DNA of 64,000 nucleotides from the NCBI RefSeq assembly GCF_029853695.1, contig NZ_CP122537.1:2935501-2999500 (forward strand). Reading direction: 5' to 3'. The translations under genes and the position numbers were made by a program. Position 1 is the stretch's first letter. Each line of letters begins with the position of its first letter. The notes below the pieces were generated by a model. It saw only the letters and a list, made by a program, of their open reading frames with translations. It ran no database searches and was not told where the DNA came from. Positions 51,026 to 60,509 of this stretch are shown piece by piece. The stretch comes from Jannaschia sp. GRR-S6-38. GTDB lineage: Bacteria > Pseudomonadota > Alphaproteobacteria > Rhodobacterales > Rhodobacteraceae.

Positions 51026-52081
51026 TCAGGTCTTGCGCGCCTGCGCGTCGATCCGGGCCAGGGCGTCCCAGACGATGGCGACCGGGTCCACGTTGACGGC
51101 GCGGGCGTGGCCGGCGCGGTCGCCGATCTCCTGCGCGAGCCGCGCCCAGTCGCGCGCGGCGGCATCGTGGGGCGACAGGCGCGCCAGCACCTCGGCCTCG
51201 GCGCCGTCGCCCGGCCCCAGCAAGCCCGCGCGCGCCGCGCGGTAGAGCAGGCGGTCTACGGCATCGAGGACCATCTGCAACCGGTCCGTCCCGGCGCGGC
51301 CGGCGCAGCTTTCCGCCAGCTTGCGGGCCCGGGCCCGGTCCATCGGAGCGCGGGCGAAGAGGGCGGTCAGTTCCGCGTAGATCTCGGCCCCGCCTTCGGC
51401 CAGCGCGAGCGCCGCGCCGACAGACCCCTCGGCCAGCTCCGCCCCGGCCGGGTCGCCGCCGGCCTGCGCGATCGCCGCCACCAGCGCGTCATGGGGCAGG
51501 GGGGCCAGCCGCAGCACCCGGCAGCGCGACCGGATCGTCGGCAGAAGCCGCGCCGGCTGGTGGCTGACCAGCAGGAGCGTCGCCTGCGCCGGCGGCTCCT
51601 CCAGAAGCTTCAGGATGGCGTTCGCGGCGTTGGGGTTCAGCTCGTCGGCGGCATCGACGATCACGACGCGCCGACCGCCCGACGACATGGCGAAGAAGCC
51701 ACCCAGCTTGCGCGCCTCCTCGACGGTGATTTGGGCCTGAAGGCGTTTCTTCTTCTCGTCCCAAGCCCGGCGCAGCAGCATCAGCCCCGGCTCGGACAGG
51801 GCGCGGATGCGGGGCAGGGCCGGGTGGTCGGGCGGCGGATCGAGGCTGTCGGTCTGTGCCGGCGGGTCGCAGAGCAGGAAGCGCGCGATCCGCCAGGCCA
51901 GCGTCGCCTTGCCCACCCCGCGCGGGCCCGTCAGCAGCCAGCCGTGATGCATGCGCCCGCCGTTCCACGCCTCGAGAAAGGCCGCCTCCGCCGCCTCCTG
52001 ACCGAAGAGCCGCTCCGTCTCGCGCGGATGCGGCGCGTCGCCCGCGCGGTCGGGCTCGGGCAGGGCGTCGGCCGCGCTCAC
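51026..52081 (-). CDS. holB: DNA polymerase III delta' subunit
   Basis: 351 residues from a GTG at 52081 in a GTGA overlap with tmk. The clamp-loader AAA+ domain has LLTGPRGVGKATLAWRIARFLL (Walker A), VVIVDAADELNPNAANAILKLLEEPP and the sensor RSRCRVLRL. The four-cysteine zinc module of E. coli delta' is absent, as in other alphaproteobacteria. It loads the sliding clamp with delta and tau/gamma. Confidence 0.92.
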   Translation of the reverse strand: MSAADALPEPDRAGDAPHPRETERLFGQEAAEAAFLEAWNGGRMHHGWLLTGPRGVGKATLAWRIARFLLCDPPAQTDSLDPPPDHPALPRIRALSEPGLMLLRRAWDEKKKRLQAQITVEEARKLGGFFAMSSGGRRVVIVDAADELNPNAANAILKLLEEPPAQATLLLVSHQPARLLPTIRSRCRVLRLAPLPHDALVAAIAQAGGDPAGAELAEGSVGAALALAEGGAEIYAELTALFARAPMDRARARKLAESCAGRAGTDRLQMVLDAVDRLLYRAARAGLLGPGDGAEAEVLARLSPHDAAARDWARLAQEIGDRAGHARAVNVDPVAIVWDALARIDAQARKT

Positions 52082-52674
52082 AGCGCCTCCGCGACCCGCG
52101 CGGCGACGATCTCGGCATCGGCCATGCCGTCGACGACGCGGACCCGCTCGGGAAAGTCGCGCGCCAGCGCCAGGAACCCGGCGCGCAGCTTCTCCTGGAA
52201 GCCCAGCCCGAATTCCTCGAACCGGTCCTCGCCCGAGCCGCGTGCCAGCCCGCGCTTGAGCGCGGCGGCGGGATCCATGTCGATGACAATGGTGCGGTCG
52301 GGCTCGCGGCCGATGACCAGCTCGTGCAGCCGGTCCACGAGGCCGCGCAGCTCGCCGCGCGTGGCGCCCTGGTAGACGCGGGTCGAATCGGCGAAGCGGT
52401 CGGTGACGACCCAGGCGCCGCGTTCCAGCGCGGGCCGGATCGTGCGTTCCAGGTGGTCGCGGCGGGCCGCGTTGAAAAGCAGGATCTCGGTTTCCGCCGA
52501 CCAGCGGTCAGGGTCGCCCTCGACCAGCAGGCGGCGGATCGCCTCGGCCCCGTCGCTGCCGCCCGGCTCGCGGGTCAGGACGACCTCGTGGCCCCGATCG
52601 CGCAGGCGTTCGGCCAGCAGGCGTGCCTGCGTGCTCTTGCCGGAGCCGTCGATGCCTTCGAGCGAGATGAACAT
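52078..52674 (-). CDS. tmk: Thymidylate kinase
   Basis: 198 residues. The P-loop EGIDGSGKSTQARLLAERL, TREPGGSDGAE and DRFADSTRVYQGATRG are diagnostic. It phosphorylates dTMP to dTDP. It is coupled to holB by a 4-base overlap and lies 63 bases after the carboxypeptidase gene. Confidence 0.96.
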   Translation of the reverse strand: MFISLEGIDGSGKSTQARLLAERLRDRGHEVVLTREPGGSDGAEAIRRLLVEGDPDRWSAETEILLFNAARRDHLERTIRPALERGAWVVTDRFADSTRVYQGATRGELRGLVDRLHELVIGREPDRTIVIDMDPAAALKRGLARGSGEDRFEEFGLGFQEKLRAGFLALARDFPERVRVVDGMADAEIVAARVAEAL

Positions 52675-52737
52675 GCCCGCCCGCTTAGCAGGGGCCGCAG
52701 CCGGGGGGAACGGGGCGTCGCCTCGCGCGGCCGCCGA

Positions 52738-53898
52738 TCACTCGAACCGCGACATGGCCGAGCCCAGCACGTCGCCCGCCACGCGCGAGCCCGCGATCTG
52801 GATGCGGCGAAGCGGGCCCGCACGGGCCACGTCGGCGGCGGCGACGAGCTGCACCTCGCGCGGCGGCAGGCCCGGATGGCTCAGCGTCAGCGTGGCGACC
52901 GGGTCGCCGGCCGCGATGGGGGCGGCGATCGGGCCGTCATAGGTGATCTCGCCCTGCACGGGCTGGCGTCCGGTCACCGGCAGGAGCCAGGTCACCGGCT
53001 CGGCCGGCACCAGCGGCACGGTCGCGGCCTGTCCCATGAAGACCTCGGCCTCCATCACCGGGCCGGGCCCGTTGGAAAACAGCTCGTGCTCGGCATATTG
53101 CCGGAACGCCCAATTGACGATGCGCTCGCTCTCCTCGGCGCGGGCGCGCTCGCTCTCCATCCCGGAGATGACGAAGGTCACGCGGCGGTCGCCCTGCACG
53201 GCCGACCCGACCAGCCCGTAGCCCGCCTCCTGCGTGTGTCCCGTCTTCAGCCCGTCGGCCCCGATATTGAGGCGCAGAAGCGGGTTGCGGTTGAAGCGGT
53301 TCGAGGGCGAGCGGCCGTCGAAGGCGAACTCGGTCTCGGCGAAATAAGGGTAGTATTGCGGGAACTCGGTGATCAGCCGCTCGGCCAGGATCGCCAGGTC
53401 TTCCATCGACATCACGTGACCCGGCGCGGGCCAGCCGTTCGAGTTGCGGAAGACGGAATTCTCCATCCCCAGCTCGCGCGCCCGCTCGGTCATCATCTGC
53501 GAGAAGCCGTCCTCGGTCCCGTCGGGGCTGAGCGCCTCGGCCAGAACGGCGGTCGCGTCGTTGCCCGACAGCACGACCACGCCGCGGATCAGGTCCTCGA
53601 CGCTGACCCGGTCGCGCGGGTCGAGGAACATGGTCGAGCCGCCATAGCTCGCCGCGCTCTGCGAGACCGGAAGCTCGGTCTCGAGCGACAGCCGGCCGTC
53701 CTCGAGCGCTTCGAACACCATGTTGAGCGTCATCAGTTTGGACATGGAGGCGGGCGGCAGCGGCACCTCGGCGTTCTTCTCCAGAAGCACCGTGCCGGTG
53801 TTGTGGTCGATCACGAAGGCCGAGCCCGCGGTCGTGGAGAACTCCTGTGCCGCTGCCGGCGCGGCGAGGATCAGGGCGGCGATCAAGGGGCGGAGCAT
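52738..53898 (-). CDS. D-alanyl-D-alanine carboxypeptidase (PBP5/6 family)
   Basis: 386 residues with a signal peptide (LIAALILAAPAAAQ). The penicillin-binding motifs are SMSK (Ser51-Lys54), SGN in VLSGNDATAV and KTG in DGLKTGHTQEAG. The C-terminal beta domain and terminal amphipathic helix fit the class C low-mass PBPs that trim pentapeptides at the membrane surface. It follows the SPOR lipoprotein gene by 51 bases on the same strand, a common pairing in this family. Confidence 0.94.
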   Translation of the reverse strand: MLRPLIAALILAAPAAAQEFSTTAGSAFVIDHNTGTVLLEKNAEVPLPPASMSKLMTLNMVFEALEDGRLSLETELPVSQSAASYGGSTMFLDPRDRVSVEDLIRGVVVLSGNDATAVLAEALSPDGTEDGFSQMMTERARELGMENSVFRNSNGWPAPGHVMSMEDLAILAERLITEFPQYYPYFAETEFAFDGRSPSNRFNRNPLLRLNIGADGLKTGHTQEAGYGLVGSAVQGDRRVTFVISGMESERARAEESERIVNWAFRQYAEHELFSNGPGPVMEAEVFMGQAATVPLVPAEPVTWLLPVTGRQPVQGEITYDGPIAAPIAAGDPVATLTLSHPGLPPREVQLVAAADVARAGPLRRIQIAGSRVAGDVLGSAMSRFE

Positions 53899-53949
53899 TT
53901 CAGCTTCTCCGATAGGTCGTTTCGGTCCGGGTTGCGGACGATATGGGAC

Positions 53950-55080
53950 TTAGCTTCGGACGGCGAAAGCGTCGGTGAAGCCCAGATCCTTCGCCTTGCG
54001 GATAACCGCCGCCCGGTCGCCCGCGCTGGTCGCGGGGCCGACGATGACGCGCCAGAAGGTGCGCCCGCTGCTCTGCTCCTCGACCACGGTGGGCAGCACG
54101 CCCGCACCCGACAGGGCGGTGGCGGTGTTGCGGGCATTCTCCTCGACCGAGAAGATGCCGATCTGGACATAGGCCTGGTCCAGCCCCGCGACGGGGGCGG
54201 GGGCGCGCGTGGGCGTGCCCGAGGCGGTGGTGGCCAGCGGCGTGGTCGCGACGCTGGGCGCGGCGGCGGTGGCCACCGGCGTCTCCGTCCCGTCCGGGAT
54301 CAACCCGGATGGCACCGGGTCGACCGCGGGCGCGGTGTCGCGCGCGGCGCGGCGCTGGTTGCCGCCGAAAAGGCGGCCGAAGAAATTGCCGCGCGGCCGT
54401 TCGGGCATCGCGGCGGGCTCGATCATCGGCGGCTCCGCGGCGACGTCAGCGTCGGCATCGGAGGCGTCGAGCGCGGCCATCGCGGTCGAAACGATCGCCT
54501 CGGCCTCGTCGAGTTCCGGCTGCGGTTCGGGGGCGGCGGCGGTCTGCACGATCTCTTCCTGCGGGGCGGGCGCGGCCTCGGCCAGCTCGGGCGCGGAGAC
54601 GGCGGGCGCGGCCACGGGGTCCGGCACCTCCTCGCGGCGCAGCGCCACGATATCCAGCGTCGTCGGCGCACCGGCCAGAACGCCCAGCGCGGCGGCCGCG
54701 TCCGAGGAGAGCTGCAGCACCGGGCCGGGATTGGCGCGTTCGCGCTTGAACAGCGCGCCGATGACGAAGCGGCCGTTCTCCTCGTTGCGGATGATGACCC
54801 GTTCGGGATCGGTCACGTCGGGTGCGGCGACCCAAACGCCGCCCAGGCTGGGCCGGCCATCCCAGAGCGCGCGGTCGGTGGTCTGGAAGACCTCCGGCGC
54901 CTCGACGTCGCGTTCGATCAGCTGGACCGAACTGCCGACGGGCGCGGCCCGCGTGGCGTCGCTGCCCGCATTGGCCAAGGGCCCCGCCTGGCAGCCTGCC
55001 AGAAGCGCGATCAACGCCGCGCCGGAGAGATAACGGTAGGTGGAAACGGGCGCGCGCGCCCCGATGGTTGCCTGTCGCAC
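53950..55080 (-). CDS. SPOR-domain lipoprotein
   Basis: 376 residues from GTG 55080, with GCAGGA upstream. A lipoprotein signal (SGAALIALLAGC) is followed by a globular region, a long Ala/Pro/Glu-rich low-complexity linker, and a C-terminal SPOR domain (QAYVQIGIFSVEENARNTATALSGAGVLPTVV ... FWRVIVGP). SPOR domains bind denuded glycan strands at division sites. Some relatives are RlpA-like, but no RlpA barrel is clear. Pairing with the carboxypeptidase points to septal wall remodelling. Confidence 0.85.
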   Translation of the reverse strand: MRQATIGARAPVSTYRYLSGAALIALLAGCQAGPLANAGSDATRAAPVGSSVQLIERDVEAPEVFQTTDRALWDGRPSLGGVWVAAPDVTDPERVIIRNEENGRFVIGALFKRERANPGPVLQLSSDAAAALGVLAGAPTTLDIVALRREEVPDPVAAPAVSAPELAEAAPAPQEEIVQTAAAPEPQPELDEAEAIVSTAMAALDASDADADVAAEPPMIEPAAMPERPRGNFFGRLFGGNQRRAARDTAPAVDPVPSGLIPDGTETPVATAAAPSVATTPLATTASGTPTRAPAPVAGLDQAYVQIGIFSVEENARNTATALSGAGVLPTVVEEQSSGRTFWRVIVGPATSAGDRAAVIRKAKDLGFTDAFAVRS

Positions 55081-55182
55081 TGTCCTGCGCCCCGTGCTCT
55101 GCTCATGCCCCGGCGGTCCGTTGATCGAACCTGCCGTGGCATGACCCTAGCGCAGCTTGGCGAATCTGTGAAGCCCGTGGTT

Positions 55183-56388
55183 TCAGGCCCCGGTATCGGC
55201 GGCGATCGCCTCGAAGATGTCGGGCATCTTGGTCTTCACCTTGAAGTAGCCGGCATGGGCGTGCGGCCAGGCCGCCGCGTCCCAGTCGCGCAGCGGCTGA
55301 AGCGGGGCGAGCTCGGTGCCCGCCAGCGCGTCGCGCACAGGGCCGGTAGGCAGGTGGGGCGCGACGAGATGGTCGAAGCCCTTCGCCCAGGCCGCGATCT
55401 CGGCCGGGTCGTCGGTGACCGGGCCGGTGCCGTCCAGCCGCGTGGCGGCATCCTCGGCCAGCGCGCGGGTGAAGTCGCGCACCTGCGTGGCGACGGTCAG
55501 CGGCGAGCGGCCCTGCGGCTGGATCAGCACGGCCACGTCGGCAGGCTCCAGCCCGCGGGCCAGCAGGAAATCGGGATGCAGGTCGTCTTCGTGCAGCAGG
55601 AGCCCGATCCGGCCCGATGCGGGCAGGCTGTCGCCTTCGGGCGTCGGGCCCGGCTCGGGCGCGGGCGGGGCGTCGGGGATCGGGGCCTCGGTCGCGAGCT
55701 GGTGGCCCAGTGTGCGGGCGTCGTAGCGGTCGTCGGTGTATTTCGCGATGTTTGAGGCGCGGGCGCGGTAGGGCTTGCCGTTGGTGTGCAGCCCCGCGAC
55801 CCAGCGCCAGGACAGCGTGTTCGACGCCGGGTCGCCGTCCAGAAGGTGGCGGATGAAGAAATCCGCGCCCAGCGCCCAGGGCAGGCCCAACGTGTGGATC
55901 CAGATCGAAGCGAACCACATCCGCGCGTGGTTGTGCAGATAGCCCGTGCGCGCCAGCTCCGCCGCCCAGTCGTCAAAGGGCGCGATCCCGGTGCGGCCCT
56001 CGCAGGCGGCTTCCCAGCCCTTGCGCATCCCGCTCTCGGTCGCGAGCCGGTCCTGGCCCGCGCGGACGGCGCGGCGATACTGGTCCCAGAGGCCCGGGCG
56101 GCGTTCCAGATGGCCCTTGAAATAGGTCCGCCAGACCACCTCGGAGAGGAACTTCTCGGCCGTCGCGGGGGCGAAGCGTTCGAGCACCGCGCCCGCGACC
56201 TCCGCCTCGGTCAGGGCCCGGTGGCGCAGCCAGGGCGACAGGGTCGAAACGTTGTCATGGCCCGGCCGATCGTGGTTGCGCTCGGCGGCATAGGTCCTGC
56301 CCGCGCGCGGCAGGAAGGCCTCCAGCCGGTCCAGGCCGGCCTCGCGCGTCGGGGTGAATGTCGGGTCGGCGGGGAGAGTGTCCTTCAT
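55183..56388 (-). CDS. Photolyase-family FAD-binding protein with altered domain order
   Basis: 401 residues. The FAD-binding photolyase domain is at the N-terminus rather than the C-terminus: LSPWLRHRALTEAEV, FLSEVVWRTYFKGHL, GRTGIAPFDDWAAELARTGYLHNHARMWFASIW, DGDPASNTLSWRWVAG and ASNIAKYT. No antenna alpha/beta domain precedes it. Instead about 150 residues follow (GRIGLLLHEDDLHPDF..VAVLIQPQGRS..PLRDWDAAAWPHAHAGYFKVKTKMPDI), which look like an alternating alpha/beta domain. It may repair UV damage or sense light. Activity cannot be told from sequence. Confidence 0.82.
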   Translation of the reverse strand: MKDTLPADPTFTPTREAGLDRLEAFLPRAGRTYAAERNHDRPGHDNVSTLSPWLRHRALTEAEVAGAVLERFAPATAEKFLSEVVWRTYFKGHLERRPGLWDQYRRAVRAGQDRLATESGMRKGWEAACEGRTGIAPFDDWAAELARTGYLHNHARMWFASIWIHTLGLPWALGADFFIRHLLDGDPASNTLSWRWVAGLHTNGKPYRARASNIAKYTDDRYDARTLGHQLATEAPIPDAPPAPEPGPTPEGDSLPASGRIGLLLHEDDLHPDFLLARGLEPADVAVLIQPQGRSPLTVATQVRDFTRALAEDAATRLDGTGPVTDDPAEIAAWAKGFDHLVAPHLPTGPVRDALAGTELAPLQPLRDWDAAAWPHAHAGYFKVKTKMPDIFEAIAADTGA

Positions 56389-56432
56389 CGCCCGCGACCT
56401 AGCGCGGGCCCGAGCGGGGGCCAGAGACGAGA

Positions 56433-56458
56433 ACGGCCCGCCGGGTGGGGCGGGCCGT
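56433..56458 (-). terminator. clpX terminator hairpin
   Basis: ACGGCCCGCC and GGCGGGCCGT form a perfect 10-bp stem (56433-56442 with 56449-56458) 22 bases beyond the clpX stop on the minus strand. It is followed by TTCTCGTCTC. The T content is moderate. Confidence 0.6.
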
Positions 56459-56479
56459 CGCAGGTCTCGGGCGGGAAGG

Positions 56480-57745
56480 TCAGCCGGCGGAGGCCGGCTC
56501 CTTGGTCTTTTCCTCGGAATGGATGAGCAGCGGCTTCACCTCGCGGCGCACCGCCTCCTCGTTCACGACGACCTCCTCGACGGTCTCCATGCCCGGCAGT
56601 TCGAACATGGTGTCGAGCAGGATGTCCTCCATGATCGACCGCAAGCCGCGCGCACCGGTCTTGCGCTCGATCGCGCGCTTGGCGATCGCCTGCAGCGCGT
56701 CGTCGGTGAAGGTCAGCGCCACGTTCTCGAGTTCGAAGAGCCGTTGATACTGCTTGACCAGCGCGTTCTTGGGCTGGGTCAGGATGATCACCAGCGCCTC
56801 CTGATCCAGATCGGTCAGGGTGGCGATGACGGGCAGGCGGCCGACGAATTCCGGGATCAGGCCGAACTTCAGCAGATCCTCGGGTTCCAGATCCTTGAAG
56901 AATTCGCCCACCGTCTTCTCGTCAGGGGCGCGGACCTCGGCGCCGAAGCCCATGGAGGAGCCTTTGCCGCGCTGCGCGATGATCTTGTCGAGCCCCGCGA
57001 AGGCGCCGCCGCAGACGAAGAGGATGTTCGTGGTGTCGACCTGCAGGAATTCCTGCTGCGGATGCTTGCGCCCGCCCTGCGGCGGCACGGAGGCCACGGT
57101 GCCCTCCATGATCTTCAGAAGCGCCTGCTGCACGCCCTCGCCCGACACGTCGCGGGTGATCGAGGGGTTGTCGGACTTGCGGGTGATCTTATCGACCTCG
57201 TCGATATAGACGATGCCGCGCTGCGCGCGCTCGACATTGTATTCCGACGCCTGCAGCAGCTTCAGGATGATGTTCTCGACATCCTCGCCCACATAGCCAG
57301 CCTCGGTCAGCGTGGTCGCGTCGGCCATGGTGAAGGGCACGTCGAGGATGCGCGCCAGCGTCTGCGCCAGCAGCGTCTTGCCGCAGCCCGTGGGCCCGAT
57401 CAGCAGGATGTTCGACTTGGCCAACTCGATGTCCGATTTCCCGGAATGGTCGAGCCGCTTGTAATGGTTGTGCACCGCGACCGAGAGGACGCGCTTGGCG
57501 TGTTCCTGCCCGATCACGTAGTCGTCCAGAACCTGGCAGATCTCGCGCGGGGTGGGCGTGCCGTCGGTCGACTTCAGGCCCGCGGCCTTCGTCTCCTCGC
57601 GGATGATGTCCATGCACAGCTCGACGCATTCGTCGCAGATGAACACCGTGGGTCCGGCGATCAGCTTGCGGACCTCGTGCTGAGACTTCCCGCAGAAGCT
57701 GCAATACAGCGTGTTCTTGCTGTCGCCTGAGGTGGAATTGGCCAT
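56480..57745 (-). CDS. clpX: ATP-dependent Clp protease ATPase ClpX
   Basis: 421 residues. The N-terminal zinc-binding domain [11 protein letters not shown]...CDECVELC, Walker [18 protein letters not shown], Walker [12 protein letters not shown], and the ClpP-contact IGF-type loop (SMGFGAEV) region are present. ClpX unfolds tagged substrates for ClpP. In Caulobacter relatives ClpXP degrades CtrA, a regulator also involved in GTA expression. It lies 217 bases after clpP, with a hairpin between. Confidence 0.97.
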   Translation of the reverse strand: MANSTSGDSKNTLYCSFCGKSQHEVRKLIAGPTVFICDECVELCMDIIREETKAAGLKSTDGTPTPREICQVLDDYVIGQEHAKRVLSVAVHNHYKRLDHSGKSDIELAKSNILLIGPTGCGKTLLAQTLARILDVPFTMADATTLTEAGYVGEDVENIILKLLQASEYNVERAQRGIVYIDEVDKITRKSDNPSITRDVSGEGVQQALLKIMEGTVASVPPQGGRKHPQQEFLQVDTTNILFVCGGAFAGLDKIIAQRGKGSSMGFGAEVRAPDEKTVGEFFKDLEPEDLLKFGLIPEFVGRLPVIATLTDLDQEALVIILTQPKNALVKQYQRLFELENVALTFTDDALQAIAKRAIERKTGARGLRSIMEDILLDTMFELPGMETVEEVVVNEEAVRREVKPLLIHSEEKTKEPASAG

Positions 57746-57920
57746 CGTCGTGCCTCCTTGGCCCTGACCGTGCTGCCCGAAACGGTCGTCGGCGGAGCGG
57801 TCCCCGCGCGTGTCGTCCAGTCGCTTGACCCGAGCCTAGGGATCATCCCGGCGGGCCACAATGCCAAAATCCGCGGGTTCCGCAGGGGCGCGTCGCCCAT
57901 CGGCATCAGGGGTTTGGCCC

Positions 57921-57940
57921 GCCCGGCAAGGGTGCCGGGC
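57921..57940 (-). terminator. Hairpin between clpP and clpX
   Basis: GCCCGGCA (57921-57928) pairs with TGCCGGGC (57933-57940) over an AGGG loop, 23 bases past the clpP stop on the minus strand. No T-tract follows. It could stabilise clpP mRNA or partly end it. The rest of the 217-base gap shows no gene. Confidence 0.45.
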
Positions 57941-57962
57941 GCGGCCTGCGCCCCCGGGCCGA

Positions 57963-58601
57963 TCAGCTGTCCTTGACGGCTTCGGCGGCCTCGGCGCGGC
58001 TCTCGACGATCTCGTCGATATGGCCCCAGTCCTTGGCTTCCTGCGGCGACATGAAGCGGTCGCGCTCGAGCGTCTTCTCGACCTCTTCGTAATCGTTGCC
58101 GGTGTGCTTGACGTAGATGTCGTAGAGCTGCTTGCGGATCTTCTCGGTCTCGCGGGCGTGGATCAGGATATCCGTGGCCTGGCCCTGGTAGCCGCCCGAG
58201 GGCTGGTGGACCATGATCCGGCTGTTGGGCAGCGAGAAGCGCATGCCCTTCTCGCCGGCCACCGACAGGACCGAGCCCATCGAGGCGGCCTGGCCCACGA
58301 CCAGCGTCGAGACGGCGGGGCGGATGTATTGCATCGTGTCGTAGATGCTCAGCCCGCTCGTCACCACGCCGCCGGGCGAGTTGATATACATGCTGATTTC
58401 CTTCGACGGGTTCTCCGCCTCCAGGTGCAGCAGCTGCGCCACGACGAGCTGGCTCATCCCGTCATGGACGGGGCCGTTCACGAAGACGATCCGCTCCTTC
58501 AGCAGGCGCGAGAAGATGTCGTAGGCGCGCTCGCCCCGGCTGGTCTGCTCGACCACCATCGGGACGAGGTTGTTCTGAAAATGGTCGACTGGATCGTGCA
58601 T
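57963..58601 (-). CDS. clpP: ATP-dependent Clp protease proteolytic subunit ClpP
   Basis: 212 residues. The catalytic Ser is in [10 protein letters not shown], His in [18 protein letters not shown], and the Asp in the later handle region ([20 protein letters not shown]). It forms the tetradecameric protease chamber used by ClpX and ClpA. The short N-terminal propeptide before [23 protein letters not shown] is usual. Confidence 0.97.
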   Translation of the reverse strand: MHDPVDHFQNNLVPMVVEQTSRGERAYDIFSRLLKERIVFVNGPVHDGMSQLVVAQLLHLEAENPSKEISMYINSPGGVVTSGLSIYDTMQYIRPAVSTLVVGQAASMGSVLSVAGEKGMRFSLPNSRIMVHQPSGGYQGQATDILIHARETEKIRKQLYDIYVKHTGNDYEEVEKTLERDRFMSPQEAKDWGHIDEIVESRAEAAEAVKDS

Positions 58602-58793
58602 CTGCTGTCCCTTGCCTCGGCTGCCGCGCCTTGCGCGCGGCCTCAGGGCCGGAACCTATGCCCGGGGGCGGGGGGCTTCAAGCGCGCGTTCGGGCGCGGC
58701 CCGGCCCGGCGCGTCTGGGCGGGGGAACGCCCGTTGCCGCGCTGCCCCGCAGCCATGATTGACCGCGATTCTGCGCCGTGGCTAGCGTCGGGC

Positions 58794-59477
58794 ATGACCG
58801 ACCTGACGCGCGCCGGCGCCATCCTGACAGCCCTGGCCGACCCGACCCGCCGCGCGGTGCTCGACCGGTTGCGCGGCGGCGCGCTGCCCGTCGCGCTGAT
58901 CGCCGAGCCGCTGCCGGTCACGCGGCCGGCCGTGTCCCAGCATCTCAAAGTGTTGCTCGATGCGGGGCTCGTGACGATGGAGGCGCAGGGCACGCGGCAT
59001 CTCTACGCGCTGGCGCCCGGCGGCGCGCAGCCCCTGACCGAGTGGCTGGGCGCGCTGGCGCCCGAGGGCCTCGACGACGAGATCCACGCGCTGACCGTAC
59101 GGCTTACGCCCGAGGAGGCGTGGCGGCTCTTTCTCGACGACATCGCGATCTGGTGGCCGGTGGCCGAGCTCAGCTATTCGGCGCTGCGCGCGGGCGCTTT
59201 GCCGCAGGCGGTGATCCGCGTGGGCGACCGGCTGCGCGAGACGGCTTTCGACGGCGCGCAGCTCGATTGGGCCGCGATCGACACGGCGCAGCCGCCCGAG
59301 CGGCTGGTACTCGACTGGCGCCTCGGCCTGCGGACCCGCCTGACCGTCCGCTTCACGCCCGATCCGGAGGGCTGTCGCGTGGTCTTCGACTGGGGCGGGG
59401 CGGATGCGGGCACGGTGCCCGAGCTGGTGCTGGAGCGCTACGGCGCCGCCGCGCGGGCCAGCCTGTCGAATTTCTGA
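58794..59477 (+). CDS. ArsR-type regulator fused to SRPBCC domain
   Basis: 227 residues from ATG 58794. An in-frame ATG at 58755 is a possible alternative. Residues 1-85 form an ArsR winged helix (ILTALADPTRRAVLDRLRGGALPVALIAEPLPVTRPAVSQHLKVLLDAGLV) without the cysteine metal-binding motif. Residues about 100-225 resemble an AHSA1/SRPBCC lipid or small-molecule cup (LTPEEAWRLFLDDIAIWWPVAE...LTVRFTPDPEGCRVVFDWGG). A one-component sensor is the natural reading: the cup binds a ligand and changes DNA binding. Target genes are unknown. Confidence 0.82.
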   Translation: MTDLTRAGAILTALADPTRRAVLDRLRGGALPVALIAEPLPVTRPAVSQHLKVLLDAGLVTMEAQGTRHLYALAPGGAQPLTEWLGALAPEGLDDEIHALTVRLTPEEAWRLFLDDIAIWWPVAELSYSALRAGALPQAVIRVGDRLRETAFDGAQLDWAAIDTAQPPERLVLDWRLGLRTRLTVRFTPDPEGCRVVFDWGGADAGTVPELVLERYGAAARASLSNF

Positions 59478-59508
59478 CCGCTTGAAGATTGCCCTGTAAG
59501 GCCCTGAT

Positions 59509-60498
59509 CTAACGAACCCAGAGGCCTTCGCGCTTGAGCCTATTGCGGATCGCCTGTTCCTTGCGGGGCAGGTCGTCGCGGTCGAACAGCGCTCGCGCCT
59601 TCGCGCCCTTGGGCTGGTAGAGGAAGCGCTTGAAGGGCTCGTGGTCCTTCAGCACCTTCTTGATCCGGTTGGGCGCGGTCGCCGCTGTCACGGCCGCGAT
59701 CACGTGGTCGGGCGCCGTGGCGTACATCAGCGGCATGAAGCGGTAGTGGTAGCTGTGGCTGCCGTCGAACACGCCGTCGGCGATGCCGCCCGCGCCGCCG
59801 GGCCGTCCGCCGCCGAGTTCGTGGATGGCCAGCGGCAGCGCCACCTGGTCGAGCCAGGGGTCGAGCGTCTGGCAGAGGATCTCCTCGGGCGGATCGTCGC
59901 GGACCATCAGCGCGGCGTCGCGGAAGGCGCGGTGGAAGGCGGCCGGGTCGGCGCCAAAGAACCAGCCCGCGTTGAAATAGAGATAGCGCCGCCAGTGCTC
60001 GTCGGGCCAGGACAGGTCCAGCGTGTCCTCCAGCCGCCCGCCGCGCCGCGCGTGTAGCGCGCCCCAGATCGCGTTGTAGCCGGGGCCGTAGATCTCGATT
60101 TCGGGCCAGGTCCCCTCGCGCTTCATCGAGGCGGCGGGCCGGGTGAAGTCGATCTCCAGATCGGCCAGCTCGCTGGTGATGACGGTGTCGGTGTCGAAGA
60201 ACACGAATGGCCCCTCGGGCATCGCGGCCAGCGCCTCGATCTTGTTGCCCTGCGGGTAGCTGCTGCCGAAATGGCAGGTCTCGAAGGGCGTAATCTCGGC
60301 ACCGAGTTCCTCCAGCAGGTCGCGCTGCGGCCCGGCGGGGATGCGCGGATCGTCGGGCCAGCGCGGGCCGGGCTGCGGCTCCGCCACGATCAGGCGGCCG
60401 GCCCAAGAGGGCGCGCTATGGCGCAGCGTCGCGGCGAAGAGGGCCGCCTCATGCGTGAGGCGGCCCTTCTGTGCGACGATCAGGATGTTGCAGCGCAT
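59509..60498 (-). CDS. Conserved protein resembling GT-A glycosyltransferases
   Basis: 329 residues from ATG 60498. The N-terminus RCNILIVAQKGRLTHEAALFAATL is followed by GPFVFFDTDTVITSELADLEIDF, an acidic DxD-type motif after a hydrophobic strand, and YLYFNAGWFFGADPAAFHRAF, as in GT-A fold enzymes acting on nucleotide sugars. The C-terminus is basic (NRIKKVLKDHEPFKRFLY). No partner glycan genes are near, so the assignment is by motif only. It is 11 bases downstream of valS. Confidence 0.65.
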   Translation of the reverse strand: MRCNILIVAQKGRLTHEAALFAATLRHSAPSWAGRLIVAEPQPGPRWPDDPRIPAGPQRDLLEELGAEITPFETCHFGSSYPQGNKIEALAAMPEGPFVFFDTDTVITSELADLEIDFTRPAASMKREGTWPEIEIYGPGYNAIWGALHARRGGRLEDTLDLSWPDEHWRRYLYFNAGWFFGADPAAFHRAFRDAALMVRDDPPEEILCQTLDPWLDQVALPLAIHELGGGRPGGAGGIADGVFDGSHSYHYRFMPLMYATAPDHVIAAVTAATAPNRIKKVLKDHEPFKRFLYQPKGAKARALFDRDDLPRKEQAIRNRLKREGLWVR

Positions 60499-60509
60499 GG
60501 GGCGAAGCG

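Noticed and set aside
51856-55755. A frame of about 1300 codons on the plus strand opposite holB, tmk, the carboxypeptidase and SPOR genes
   Set aside because: No motif, biased composition, and four well-supported genes on the other strand.
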